NCBI GenBank assembly: GCA_030765055.1
Contig: CM060950.1
Span: 18,832,729-18,896,728, forward strand
Source of the DNA: Mantis religiosa
Taxonomy: Eukaryota; Arthropoda; Insecta; Mantodea; Mantidae
Length of the DNA stretch: 64,000 nt
Direction of reading: 5' to 3'
Positions within the stretch are counted from its first letter, which is position 1. The number at the start of each line of letters is the position of its first letter. Below are positions 10,816 through 22,391 of this stretch, one piece after another. Both the position numbers and the translations under genes were made by a program. The notes beneath the pieces are model-generated. The model ran no database searches, was not told where the DNA came from, and saw only the letters and a program-made list of their open reading frames with translations.

Positions 10816-12204
10816 ATAAGAGTATGAATAACAGAAGAGGACACACTAGTCTCGTTTGATGTTAAATCACTGTTTCCCAACATACCACTGTTTCCCACCG
10901 TTGATAGAAAATGGCTCAAATCACTTGGAATGTCATCACCTGAAACTTCAGATTACATCAAACTAACCAAATTTTGCACAGAACAAATTTTTTTCCAGTT
11001 TCAAACAAAATATTTCCACCAAACTTCAGGGTTAGCAATGGGCGACCCCCTATCACCCTTCCTGGCCAATCTATACATGACTGCATTAGAAATAAGGATC
11101 ACCAAAGGTTTCCCTTGGATGTTCAAACTCTGGCAACAATATGTAGATGATATCTTTGCAATAGTACCAAAAAAACACATCAGTGATGCACTAAAAATTT
11201 TAAATATCCAAGAAAAAAAGCATCACGTTTACTGTAGAAATAGAAAAAGATGAGTATTTACCATTTTTGGATCTAAAAATAATGAGAAATAAAAACACAC
11301 TAAACTTTGGAATTTACAGAAAACCAACACACAGACAACTACATGAAAGCTAATGGCTACAACCCAAGATCCCACAAACAGGCAATCTTCAATAGTTTAG
11401 CACACAGACTGGCAAACATTCCTCTCAAATCAGAAGAATACAAAACAGAATACAACAAAATAATTGAAATAGCACAAAAAATGACTTTCCCAAATCATTA
11501 GTAGACAAAAAAGTGAACTTAGCAAAAAAGAAGAAGCTATTAAAGGAAACCACATCCCTCTCAACTACAGAAACTAATATGATTTTCGAAAAGTTCACTT
11601 ACCAACCATGGGCCTTGGATAAATTCAAAAAAGTCTTCAAAAAACAAAACATTAAACTAGCACCAGTCAACCGTTTCTCCTTAAAACACCTAATTTGCTC
11701 AAACATCACAGATGCCATTCCATCTAACAAAAAATCTGGTATATATAAAATTGAATGCAGTGACTGTAGTTAAATTGATATTGGAAAAACCAAAATAAAT
11801 TTAGAAACAAGAGCAAAGCAACACTTCAGAAACATAAAATATAAACAATTAGAAAAATCAGCAGTTGCCACGCATTTTTGGGGAAAAAACCACAACATAA
11901 ATCCAGAACCAAAACTACTAAAACATACATCAGGAAAACAAGAACTATCTATGTGGGAACAAATCTTCATTTCAAAAAAGAGGAACAAAGTATTCAATTT
12001 CGACATCCGCCAGAAAGATTTGTTCAGCAAGTTCCTTGAACCGCCACCAGAGGAGACCTATGACAAAATATCGTCAACTACACCAATGAGAACCAGTCGA
12101 TGGCCGGTTGAGGATGGAGGCAAAGTCTCTGAAACATTATATAGAATAAAACGAAGTATTTCAGAAAGTGGAGTGCCATTGTTACTAAAATTAGGCAAAT
12201 GAGT
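10816..12204 (+). pseudogene. Penelope-like element: RT plus GIY-YIG ORF, frameshifted
   Basis: From 10843 one frame reads TLVSFDVKSLFPNIP (RT motif A; the FDV aspartate is present), then GLAMGDPLSPFLANLYM, then YVDDIFAIV at about 11140-11165 with both catalytic aspartates. A frameshift before 11253 moves to another frame reading EYLPFLDLKIMRN and the thumb region. The frame 11513-11773 ends in SGIYKIECSDC (GIY motif), then a TAA. The nuclease continues past it with IGKTKINLETR, HFRNIKYKQLEKSAVATHFW and WEQIFISKKRNKVFNFDI up to about 12010. The 5' end is cut at the Jockey fragment. At least one frameshift and one stop make it non-coding now. A degraded ribozyme lies at its tail. Confidence 0.85.
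12102..12140 (+). ncRNA. Badly degraded hammerhead-like motif of the PLE
   Basis: GCCGG then TTGAGGA (12108-12114) in place of CTGAGGA, a weak 3-4 bp stem II, then GAAA (12131-12134). It sits at the same place, relative to the coding end, as the complete ribozyme at 22863-22912. The first core C is T and stem III is not palindromic, so it should be inactive. Confidence 0.3.
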
Positions 12205-12242
12205 CAACCTTGTATATACTTTTCTCCACTTTCAAGTTTTTT

Positions 12243-12286
12243 GATGAAGACTAGTTTCTGGGAACCTCTTCCCTATCGTCAGTTCT
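12243..12286 (-). ncRNA. Hammerhead ribozyme of the minus-strand Penelope-like element
   Basis: Read on the minus strand: stem I GAA (12283-12285), CTGACGA (12282-12276), stem II GGGAA/TTCCC with a 4-base loop, GAAA (12258-12255), the palindromic stem III ACTAGT, C at the cleavage position (12249), then TTC which pairs with the first GAA. All core bases of the CUGANGA and GAAA boxes are present. The very short palindromic stem III is the form known from PLE hammerheads, which are thought to work best as dimers. It lies about 90 bases past the GIY-YIG ORF. Confidence 0.65.
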
Positions 12287-12372
12287 GTGGTTGACTGATG
12301 ATGCATCCGGTGTCTGCATCTGGCTTGGTGTCGTGCTGCCATCTAATGTCCTGGTAAGTTTGATGACGTTAT

Positions 12373-13290
12373 CTACCTGGGAATTTCAAAATTCATCAAG
12401 AGGTCCTGTTTCTTTGTAATAAATATGTTTTCCCAAATCTGTAGTTCCAGAGGTTTCTTTGCCTGTTTGATCAGTTCTATTTCTTGTTTTATGTTGTGAT
12501 TCTCAGACCAAAAGTGATGTGCTATGGCCGACTTGTCCATGTGTTTGAATTTAATATTTCTGAAGTGTTCTGTCATTCTTGTTCCTAGATTCCTTTTGGT
12601 CTTACCAATGTATATCTTGTCACAATCCTGGCAGCTCATTTGGTAAATGCCTGATAATTGAGTTTTCGGTGTGCTATTTTTTAGAGGGTGGTTTAGTAAG
12701 TTGCGGATGTTGTGTTTGTTCTGAGGGGCTAATTTTATGTTGAAGCTCTTAAATATCTTTTCAAATTTTTTGAAGTATTTTGGATGAAATGTAAATTTGT
12801 CATATCTGGTGTTTGGGTTTTCTAGTTTCTTTAACGTAGTAATGTCCTTTAAGTTTTTGTTTCCTTTGTGTCTGTAGATCAATTTTTTGATGAAATTTGT
12901 GTTATAGTTGTTCAATTCGGCAACCTGGTGTATGTGAGTGTACTCCTGTTCATGTTCTGTTTTTGTTAGCAGAATGTTGATTAATCTGTGAACCAAACTA
13001 TGGAATACTGCATATTGATATTTTATTGGGTTGAATGGGTTACATTTAATGTTATTGTCAACATGTGTTGCTTTTCTGTATTTTCCAAATTGTTATCCTG
13101 TTGGTGTTCTAATGATTTCCAAATCTAGAAAAGGTAGCCATTCATCCTGCTCTACTTCAATTGTGAAAACTATGGATTTTTCTTGTAGGTTTAGCAACTT
13201 TATAGCATCCTTGGTTAGTCTTCTAGGAACTATAGCAAACACATCGTTGACATATCTATGCCAATATCTGCCATATTCAAGCCTATAGAT
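12373..13290 (-). pseudogene. Penelope-like element: RT palm end, thumb and GIY-YIG nuclease, 5'-truncated
   Basis: A single minus-strand frame runs from about 13290 to the TAG at 12373 with one internal stop (TAA, 13093-13095). It reads RYVNDVFAIV (catalytic YVDD with the first Asp changed to Asn, codon 13246-13248), then DEWLPFLDLEI and HVDNNIK. The nuclease follows: LSGIYQMSCQDCDKIYIGKT (GIY and YIG motifs intact), R of NLGTRMTEHFRNIK, SAIAHHFWSENH and WENIFITKKQDL. The RT fingers are missing because unrelated sequence starts near 13290. It faces the + PLE tail to tail. Apart from the stop and the Asn, this is the best preserved PLE coding region in the window. It is not functional as it stands. 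Confidence 0.88.
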
Positions 13291-14837
13291 TAAAGTCATT
13301 GGGCCACATACCCAGAGAATATATTTCCAAATCCGGGCCCTCCAGGCAGCACCCAGAGATTTGGCAACCCTAACCATACCTGTACCCCCGACTTCCACCC
13401 TATACATGGTTTTTGATTCCACAGGAACTGAATAAATTGTTCTTAGGCTATATCCATACTTGATATTTTCCTTAAACAAATTGTAATGCTATAAGTCAAA
13501 GGTGCGTAAAGCTTGTGTTGTGGCTCAGCATGTAATCACAATAAAACTTCAATGAAAGCTTTTACAGTATAGGTCAGTGTTGCTAGCTACGCAAGAGGTT
13601 AGTTATAAGCAAACAGTTCAGTAGTGGAGATCATTGGTATTGTCTGTTAAACCATAGTTTTCTGGAAAATGGAAATTTCATGCAGAATGGTAGCAGAGTT
13701 TGTAGGTCTGTTCTTTTGTCGATGTTACACTTCCAAAATGGAACTGAAAACTGAAGTCATACACCTTCAAAAGGACTTAATTCTCAGAAGCAAATGTAAA
13801 GTTTTGTTTGGGTCTGAAATGTTCAAGCAGTTGCATAAAATGAAATATATGCACCTTTCAATATAATGGCAATATTTAGTTCAACACTTATATGAATAAC
13901 ATTTTTCTCAAATGAAGATTGTGAAGTCAAGAGTAAGTTGTCATTTCTGAGATATCCCTCTTTGGCCCAATTATTTCTAACTCTTACAGACATTGTACAA
14001 AATTTTCAAATTCTTGTGAACATCATAATTTTCTATCTTACGTTGTTATATGACTCAATACAATAGTGACTGCTTTCAACCGTCACTACAGGAGCTAAAC
14101 AACATAACTGTTCCCTTGCCTTACATTAATGACTTACCTCCACTTATCAATGAAGATTGCTTGTGTTGTGTTAAACTGAGATCTGCCCACCTCCTGCTGT
14201 TTGTATTTACTTTTACCTAGTATACTTTTCTTCTGTTCTATCAATCCTTCTTATTATTTTGTCTAAGGACCAAATACACAAACCTCTTTACTACTTCCAC
14301 TTCACTGTCTTCTGGTCATCCTTTCTCACCTGTTTTACTTTTGATGACCTTTTTGGGGAGCATGAAATCCCATTCTTTACAGCTAGTTTTTGTTTCTAAT
14401 GGTTTAGTCAAGCATTTAGATTTTATTGCTGCTGTACTAGATCATATGAAAACAAAATAATATTATGTAAGTTTAAATGTGCAGCACAAAAGCAGAAATA
14501 ACAATTAAAGACTTACCTGATCTATGTGTATGTGCTTGGCTAAATTATTATATAACATATTACACAATATACATCATGTCAAAATGTTTTGGGAAACCTC
14601 CCTAATTAGAAATATATTCTATATCTGCTCTATTTCAAGTTCTATAATGTAGATTAAATTAATTTATTTTAACATTTTAAGTCTTTTGGAGTGCATCATG
14701 ATTGTTCATAACAAGAAGTAAACTTCAGGATATAAAAGTGTGCTGATTTTAGAAAGCATGTACATATCTTTTTGTGGTTATATTGATTTATTTAACCTGT
14801 CTTTACTTCCCCTGGAATGGATTTTAAAATATAATTT
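13291..14837. other. No recognisable feature
   Basis: AT-rich, with no transposon ends or conserved frames found. 13300-13480 is GC-richer and continues the minus-strand frame past the PLE breakpoint, without similarity I know. Confidence 0.45.
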
Positions 14838-14945
14838 TATTTTTCTGGGATCTGAACCACAAATCTCCGGTCTCAGTCCGGTTGCTCTTAACCATTGAGC
14901 TACCATGGCAACATGCTAGTGTGATATTAAATTCTTGAACTGACT
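14838..14945 (-). repeat. SINE family A, inverted partial copy
   Basis: Minus-strand tRNA-like block with B-box-like GGTTCAGATCC and A-box region GGTAGCTCAATGGTTAAGAG. It lies head to head with the + copy at 14948-15185. Confidence 0.7.
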
Positions 14946-14947
14946 TG

Positions 14948-15185
14948 CATTAAGGTAGTTGATTCATGTGTATGTGAGGACTCCTAGTGGTTTACCGGGA
15001 AAAATGTGGATCAAATGGAGGAGTTAATGTTGTACTGGCATGTTACAATGGTTGCTTAATGGTTAGGAGCAACCGACGGAGACTGGGAGATCCATGGTTC
15101 AAGTCCCGGCTATACCATTGAATTTTTTAACTCTACCTTTCCAAACCTTGACCTACGTATGGCTAGTGCGAGGGAACAATTAATT
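14948..15185 (+). repeat. SINE family A copy
   Basis: CTCCTAGTGGTTTACCGGG near 14988, tRNA-like block with GGTTAGGAGCAACCGACGG and GGTTCAAGTCCCGGC, then ACCATTGAATTTTTT and the 3' part ending near AATTAATTTCC. Confidence 0.8.
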
Positions 15186-15490
15186 TCCATTTATTTTATT
15201 TTTTAATTTCCTAAATCCATTAACACTGTACTTTTTTGTGAGTTCTTCCAAATCTGTGGATTTACTAATTATTTGTTTCTTCCCTTTTGTCAGTTCAGTG
15301 ATTTCCTCTGCATCGATTTAGCATAGGTTTAACTTAAGTAATGGTTTCCAAATTTTCCTAGCCGGTACCTCCCTGGTATAAGCTCTGTATATATTATGCC
15401 ACACTATGATAATAGATGATAAGAATATGAAAATATACAATAATAAATTAACTATTTTAACAAAACTAACAACTTGCTAATGCTGAAACA

Positions 15491-15745
15491 AGGATATAGT
15501 TAGCACGCTAGCCTACAAATCTAAAGGTCTGAGTTTAATTACAGCTGGAGGGTGGTAGGTTTCCTTAGCCTGAAATATGCCTCACCTTGCTGTCTGGAAG
15601 TATGAAAGAGTCTGAATGTGTGTTAATTTAAATACAGCTCAATGATTAGCACAACAGGAAATGGATCTAAACCTTTGCCATATAAAGCTGTCAATATGAC
15701 CTTAGGTGTTAAAGTACAGCATATAAATGAAAAGAAAAAGAATAT
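15491..15745 (+). repeat. Degraded SINE family D copy
   Basis: The tRNA-like start (TAGTTAGCACGCTAGCCTAC, then GGTCTGAGTTTAATTACAGC) and the body GTCTGGAAGTATGAAAGAGT match the copy at 25587-25899, with many changes. It ends in an A-rich tail. Confidence 0.55.
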
Positions 15746-16099
15746 ATGTTAAAATATTTAAATAATCATATATCAACAAATAAAAGATATAAAGCTGCTC
15801 CTTGAATTCAAATCTATGAATGTCATAACAAAATTATTTACTTTATACGTACACATAAGTTATCTATACATTTTTGAGAACACATTAAATTCAAATATGT
15901 AGGAACAATTCTTCTCTGAATGATATTACAAGAACACTAAACATCATTGGTATGCATGATATTTTTGTTTTTCATTCTTTATATGTGTGTTTGACTCATC
16001 CTGTAACCCTGTGTGTAAACAAGACTACTTGTAACATTTGTGCTTCTAAAGTCAACAGCAAATATTATTTACATATTATACATGTGACATCACAAACCA

Positions 16100-16410
16100 T
16101 ATCAAATAAAGACCTGTGGAAAATGTCAGATCAACTTGAAATTGCAAAAGAAATAAAATATAGGAAATGGAGACATTAGCCATGCACTTAGAAGGGAAAC
16201 AGAAAATATAAGAAGAGCTGCCTTTGAATAGAACCTTCACGGATCAAACAGAAGATGTGGCAGACCCAGAATAACATGGTAAAGTAGTCAGAATGGAAAT
16301 TGAAAGCGTGGAGAAAAGCTGGTGTGAGATTAAGGATCTGACTAACAATAAAACCTGTCAGGATGCTTTCATAAAACTCTATGCTTCCCAGAGGAGAAAC
16401 AGGACTACTC
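16100..16410 (+). pseudogene. 3' end of a non-LTR retrotransposon ORF2 (copy 1)
   Basis: Frames here give LWKMSDQLEIAKEIKYRKWR, then RCGRPRITW (16252-16278) and EKSWCEIKDLTNNK. This matches the conserved end of insect LINE ORF2: (RKWRWIGH.LR), GRP...W, and SW.E...LA.NR. Frameshifts and stops break it. Clade (RTE or CR1/Jockey-like) is not settled by this fragment. A second copy follows at 16560-16870. Confidence 0.55.
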
Positions 16411-16559
16411 TGATACTAATACTGCATATGACATCATGTGTTTTGCTCTTCAGGATACGTGTGCTCTTACCCTGGAAATCCAAACATGCTCCTGCTATTG
16501 AGCCACTCTCTTATAAACAGGCAGGCAGTCAGTGATAATAATGATGTACAAATGGATTG

Positions 16560-16870
16560 CATTGCATTATAGGAAATTACAAATCAGATAGCAATTGATA
16601 AAGAAATAAAGAAACAAAAATGGACATGGATTTGACACACATTAAGAACGGAAACTGAAAGTGTAACTAAACAGGTACTGGAATGGAATCCAAAGAAAGA
16701 GAAAAGAGAATCGAAAGACTGAAAATAGCTTGGAGGAGGACAGTCAAAGCGGAATTAAGAGCAATAAATAAGTCCTGGAGGGGGATATTGGTTCTCTCAA
16801 GAAATAGAGTTTGGTGGCAAAGATTTGTTACAGCCCTATGTTCGACCTAGGAATTAAAGTAATTGATTGA
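16560..16870 (+). pseudogene. 3' end of a non-LTR retrotransposon ORF2 (copy 2)
   Basis: Frames give AIDKEIKKQKWTW, TKQVLEWNPK, then RRTVKAELRAINKSW and NRVWWQRFVTALCST, which match the ORF2 end. After the stop comes GTAATTGATTGATTGA, a short tandem tail typical of LINE 3' ends. Same family as copy 1, directly downstream in the same orientation. This suggests two insertions or a partial tandem duplication. Confidence 0.6.
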
Positions 16871-17770
16871 TTGAAATGGATTCCATTATAATTTTAATGG
16901 TTTATCTGTGAGCTAGATAAGAATCTGTACAATTAAAAATTCACATAATTTTACTTCCTAACTGGGAAATAGTAATATTGTAGACCCTCAATTCCTTCAT
17001 TTTATACTGTAATATACCTGAATGTCTCATACTTTGAACTTGTCTTAACAGTTTTGGGCATTGGTCCAAATGCACCATGGCTTAATAAAATATTGACTCA
17101 TTACAAAGTTCATATTCAGGAAGTTTATCATTGTTACTCTATGTACTGAGCTCTACTTGGTTATTACACCATGCAGCATTATAATGATTACTTTCCTCTT
17201 TGTATTATTGCATTTATCTATGCTGTAATTTCCATTCATTATATTAATTCATTATATGCATTATATGCTCTACATTACATTAGATATTTATATGCTGGCC
17301 AATGAGAAGCTATTGTTATGATGATATAAATTCTTAATTTTATTTAAAGAGAAGTTTCCTCATTACAAAGATTTATCTCCAGCAAACAGTATCAGAATAC
17401 AACTCTACAAATATAAAAAATAAAATATTACTGCACAGAACTAGTCACTATTTTTGTACAATGTTATGCCATTTATCTCTACATTGCACCATTTCTTATA
17501 CGTTTTATTTCCATTGAAAGATGTATATTTTGAATCCTAGTGTTAGTGGATCGTGCTGGTTCTCTCCTTGGTTTAATTTCCTATTCCTGCACGATTTTGG
17601 TACCTATTTTTTTCATTTTATGTACAGGCTGTATCACTGAAACCGTTTCCTTTCAATTGTAACGACACTGCCTTCTTTCATTTCCATAAATCGTCGTTCC
17701 TTATTTTGTCATTCCTGGATATTCTGTGTGACCTGCTTCAGAAGTTCATTTCCATAGAACTGAGGTTGAC
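16871..17770. other. No recognisable feature
   Basis: AT-rich sequence without identifiable repeats or exons. Confidence 0.45.
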
Positions 17771-18089
17771 GTAAGTTTGAATTGAAAAGAGCGCCACTTG
17801 CCAGCCTTTCCTGCCTCGTGCTCCCACCCTTCCACAACAACTTGTCAATGTTAGTTCTACCTTTTTACATCTACTAAGATGGCGCTGAAGCGTGATTACA
17901 GACAACAGCTACCCAGCCACACACGTAAAAGGCTCGATCCCCTACCCCTCACTGCCCTCAAGATTCCCTAGATGGCATGTAATGTTTCGAGTAGCGACAT
18001 GGTGGTGCGCGTGTGATGTTTTTGTGTATTAAGGTTGGATAAGTGAAATGCGTTTCTATTTGAAAATGGAAATATATTTATAGGTAAGT
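17771..18089 (+). promoter_or_regulatory. Possible 5' exon or promoter region
   Basis: A GC-richer block in AT-rich surroundings. It contains AAGATGGCGCTGAAG (ATG at 17878, 29-codon ORF ending at TAG), and further on the donor-like TATAG/GTAAGTTATA near 18083. This would suit a non-coding first exon of a host gene on the + strand, but I see no following exon. Weak. Confidence 0.2.
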
Positions 18090-20130
18090 TATAAGTTATA
18101 ACACATATGATATTATGGCGAACTTCATTGAAATTTTGGAAGAGTATACCTGTGAATCTAATATCTAACCCACTTATAAAGCGTAAGTTGCGGATATAGA
18201 ATGATTAACCCACTTGCACTGTCAAATATTTGCTATTTAACTTGGGTAGCCCGTTTTTGTTATGCTAATACCTTTGTAGTCATAGGATAGGATGCAGTAT
18301 CATTTTAAGCATTTTATTTTGGTGTTAATGGATTACGATAGTTTGTTTATCCCATAAATGTTGTGCTGGCGTTGTTTATTTGTGAGGTTATTTCGCATCA
18401 GCCACATAAATTGAATATACGAATTTCCAATTATTTAAATACCAGATGAAGTTTCATGCCTGAGAAAATGTAAAAATGATATCTTGCTCTAGAGTGGTTA
18501 ATTTATACAACCGTACTAGTGGAATGGGGAAACAAGTGGCGCAAGTACAATACCATAACAAAAACCATTAGCAAAGGAGTTAAATAGTAGTTATCAAATT
18601 CAATGAGTGTTCTGGAAATACAGAATATTTTGTGTAATCATTAAACTGCATAACGGTTTGTGAACATATAGTAAGGTTAGTTGCGTTGTTCGTGCCACGG
18701 CAGAATCGTCCGTATTTCACATTTGTCACTAATTACAGTTTTTTGTGTACGTGATGGTTTGAAATCCTTAATGAAGTCGCCTTGCAGAATCTTATGCATT
18801 TCATCTTGTAAACGAAAAGCCTTTCAGTATTCTACAGTAGCAAAATAGTGGCATAAACAATAGTTTTATTTCCACCAGTTGTCGGAAGTTAACATTTTGT
18901 AGTCTCAGAACATCACGTCTATAAGAATTATTGTAAACAATTAACACGTGTGCTGGAGAGAATTACGAGGGCAATGTTCTAACTTGATAACAAATAGCTA
19001 AATCAATCAAACCTAACTGAAGTAGAATTGGAAATGCAGTATACAAGCCGCGCCCACCATGTACCTATTGCTGCTATACTACTTGCATATGTATTTGAAC
19101 TCTTGTATACAGTGTGAGTGTTTAATACGAGAATTATGACAGTTTCAATAATTTCACTTTCCTCTCTTTCTGTAATACCACATTTGGGAACAGGAGAATG
19201 TTTGTCTTAATTTAAATGAAATTTGCATTGTAAACTATGACATGATATTATGTATAGTGCTGAGAATTTCTTTCACAGTTTGTGGATGTTACATCTTCTT
19301 GACCTTACATTGAGTGTGATGCGTTTCTCGGGGATGTGAAATAGCACTTCACATAGTGTAGAATGATATACTGAAATGCTTTGCAACAGTTTTACACGCA
19401 GGTCACATTTAATATCCCTATGAAGCATAAATTGGGGGATAAATAGCATGTTGAAATTTACGCATAAGAGTTGTCAGAACACGTTATTACTCTTTTCTGT
19501 TAACATTTGCCATACAACCTGCTAAATATGCTCGTTAATTGATATGAATCCATTTGACTTTCCGTGAAGGTGACGAACACATGATCTGCATAGAAAGCAA
19601 ATAGCCAAGTCAATGAACAGCAGAGCTAGTAGACTAGTCGACAAATGTAAATAAGACATGATCTTGGAGAATGCAGGACGGTGTTACGCCCATAAAACCA
19701 ATTCTCTTGTACCGTGTTGGAATTCTCACAACCCTATAACCAAATTATGCCGTAATTTGATATAAAGCAGTTGTAAAGGAAATTACAGCATCTGCACTTA
19801 CATTGGTGCCATTAGAGGTGTTACATCTGCAATGTTTGCAGGAGACAAACTCTTAGCTTATTTTGTTTATTTTAGAATTCGGCCGTAATAAACCTTGGCA
19901 AAAACATGGTTATGTTTGAGCCAGTTTGTATGTACTCCGTTAGTGTCGCAAGCTTTATACAGTACAGGTACTAATTCTCTGTATAAACAGCTTGCGAGTT
20001 ATTTTTACTCTTCTCTATCGGGTAGATGAAGTATACTGTTCCATTCAAAATTTCACCGGAAATGCAAGATTTGAGCCTTTGATTCCAGCAAAAGGAGTTT
20101 TAGAAAAAGAAATAAGAATAAAAGTCTCGC
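18090..20130. other. No recognisable feature
   Basis: Low-GC, apparently single-copy sequence; nothing identified. Confidence 0.45.
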
Positions 20131-20134
20131 GCAC

Positions 20135-20345
20135 AGTGTGTGAACACTTGAACAGCAAAAGAAGACTCCCCCATCTCTCTCTCTCTCACAGACACACACA
20201 CACAGCCCGCGGATGTATGTATGTGAACACTTGAACAGCATAACTCCAAAATGAAAGTCAGTTAAGCCCTCGCACACGGAGAAAAAGAAAGAAGGTCCGT
20301 GCGCGCCTGTATGTGAACACTTGAACAACGTAATTCAAAAATGGA
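20135..20345 (+). repeat. Minisatellite, three units of about 80-90 bp, with CT and CA runs
   Basis: The string GTGAACACTTGAACA recurs at about 20140, 20222 and 20312, each followed by related sequence (GCATAACTCCAAAATG, CGTAATTCAAAAATGG). Unit 1 contains a CT run and a CA run (about 20171-20204). Confidence 0.75.
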
Positions 20346-21930
20346 AAGTATAATAAACAACAAAATTTATATTGAATATTATACTATCAGTATCTGTACG
20401 GAAAACATTTGCACGAATAAAACCTCCTGCTCTAAAGTACTCCTCTCGTTTTTCGATACTTTTTATTTACACAAAAAGTGGCTCATACGATATTTATTAA
20501 AATGCCATAGTGTATATTAATATGAGAAAACATATAACCTGAATTTTCTGGTAATGGCTTGTGAATTCCACCTTTTGATAGGAATATAGTGTAAACTTCT
20601 TGGTTTGTTTAATTAAGTCGTTCAACTGGTTAGGTCATATCAAACGATGACTGAAATGCTGCTTAAATGATTGAAAAGTCCATAGAGAGTAGTTACCCAA
20701 GATTACAACAGGTAAACAAAAACACACCTCTAAAAATTGCAGATTTCTTTAAAATACACACTTTTTTTTTTCTCGTGGAATCAGCCATTTCTGAGATAAT
20801 ATTGGTTTAAAATGTTCAATATTTTTGTATTGCTGCTGTTGATCTTTTTCTCCCGATGTCACAGAATATGAAATTTCAAAGTCAGCTTATAGTGAGCCAA
20901 TTTTTATGATATATTATAAATTACCACTGGGTAACCCACTCCACTTATCTGTTTTAAAATTGTCGAATTCTTCAGGACCGGTTTCTTGATGTTTTTATCT
21001 TCAGTTCTTCACAAAATCTTACTATCATTTCAGTTTCCTTTATTTCTTTTTTACTTGGAGTGCACTGTGTAGTGAACATTTTTCTGCAAATGGCTCTTCT
21101 TAATTAAAAAGAAGTACACAAATATAAGCATTAGTAAAAATGGTATATGGACCCAATATGAAAATAACAGTAGAGGGTTGAGAAAGTAATGGAATTTTAA
21201 TATATTTTATAAGCCATCAGTAATGCTACAACACATTTCAGAGCTTTTAAGTAGTGAAAGGAAAGAGCTTTCGGTAATTTGAAACATTTAATATTTGTAA
21301 TATAATTCAGAATTAGTAGTGTAACATGGATGTGTTGAATTAAACATTACCTTAAAAGGGAATACACGGATTAAAATAATAAAATGTCATTTCTATGAGG
21401 TCTTGTTCTGCACAGTGTAATTTCGACAATATAAGTGGACAGTTTATTACTTATTTGATTGGATTTAGATGAAACTGTGTGCTTGGTACTTTAGTAGCTA
21501 TATGAACACGTGTCTCAATTTTTATTGACATCCGATAATTATTTCAATCCCTTCACATCTTGGTGAAATGTATACTTTTATCTAAATATACGGGTGAATT
21601 GAAAAGTTTTTCTCAGCTTCAAATCCTTTTCGTTATGTAATCTTATCAACCCCTGTAAATAGGGATTTCCTTTTCCTCAATGAATATAATCTTTAACATT
21701 TTCACAAGGTGAAAACAAAGTATTAACCAACCTCTTAATGAGTTGAACATTTTACTTGAAGTAACATATTGCACCTGCAGTTACTAACATTTGTAATTGT
21801 TTTCAGCCAAATTAAAACTAGTTTTAATTTTTCACAAATAAAAGTATTATTAAATACGTAAAATATGAATCTATTAAGAGCGAATCAAACAAATATATAC
21901 AAATATAACAATTTGTAACTTAAAACTTCA
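20346..21930. other. No recognisable feature
   Basis: AT-rich sequence, nothing identified. Confidence 0.45.
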
Positions 21931-21932
21931 CT

Positions 21933-22376
21933 TATAAGAAATGATAATTCTTATACATTCTCCGGGATCGCGATTTCATGTAAATTCATACACATCCTCA
22001 GCCGGAAACAAAGCTGTCGTCATTGTTACGAATGCTAAATGTTATGTTCTTGTTAGTACTACCAAACTCTGAAAATAAAACAAATTTAAAAAACAGAATC
22101 GACTGCAGGTATTTCAAAATTCTTTACGCGATGTTTTTTTTTAATGAATATCTTTCCCCAAACCATTAAATCTATCGGACTATTTAATTGTTTTAATAAT
22201 TTAACTTCTATATTTATTTAATGATTAAATGACCAAAAATGATATTCTAGGCCGATTTATCAGTTTGTTTATACATAATGTTATGAAACTGTTCTTTCGT
22301 TGTGGTTTCTAAATTACGTTTTTTCTTTCCAATATAAACTTTATCACAATCGAAACAATTAAACTGATAAATACCA
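21933..22376 (-). pseudogene. Penelope-like element 3' part, left arm of an inverted pair
   Basis: Minus strand reads GIYQFNCFDCDKVYIGKKKR near 22373-22314 (GIY and YIG motifs of the nuclease), then decayed frames, then FGSTNKNITFSIRN and a TGA at 22000-21998 that lies inside the ribozyme core. It is the mirror of 22392-22960. The two arms meet within about 15 bases near 22380, so the GIY-YIG ends face away from each other. Confidence 0.75.
21962..22007 (-). ncRNA. Hammerhead ribozyme, left arm
   Basis: Minus strand: stem I CCGG (22005-22002), CTGAGGA (22001-21995), stem II TGTGTA...TTACAT, GAAA (21977-21974), palindromic stem III ATCGCGAT (21974-21967), C at the cleavage position (21966), stem I CCGG (21965-21962). 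All core bases fit. Matches the + copy at 22863-22912 with changes only in stem II and its loop. Confidence 0.75.
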
Positions 22377-22391
22377 AATTTTTATATTATA

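Noticed and set aside
12294..12325. Possible second hammerhead (CTGATGATGCA...TGCATC)
   Set aside because: The CUGANGA box and a short stem are there, but no GAAA follows the stem.
20053..20328. 91-codon minus ORF
   Set aside because: It is the minisatellite with CT and CA runs read through.
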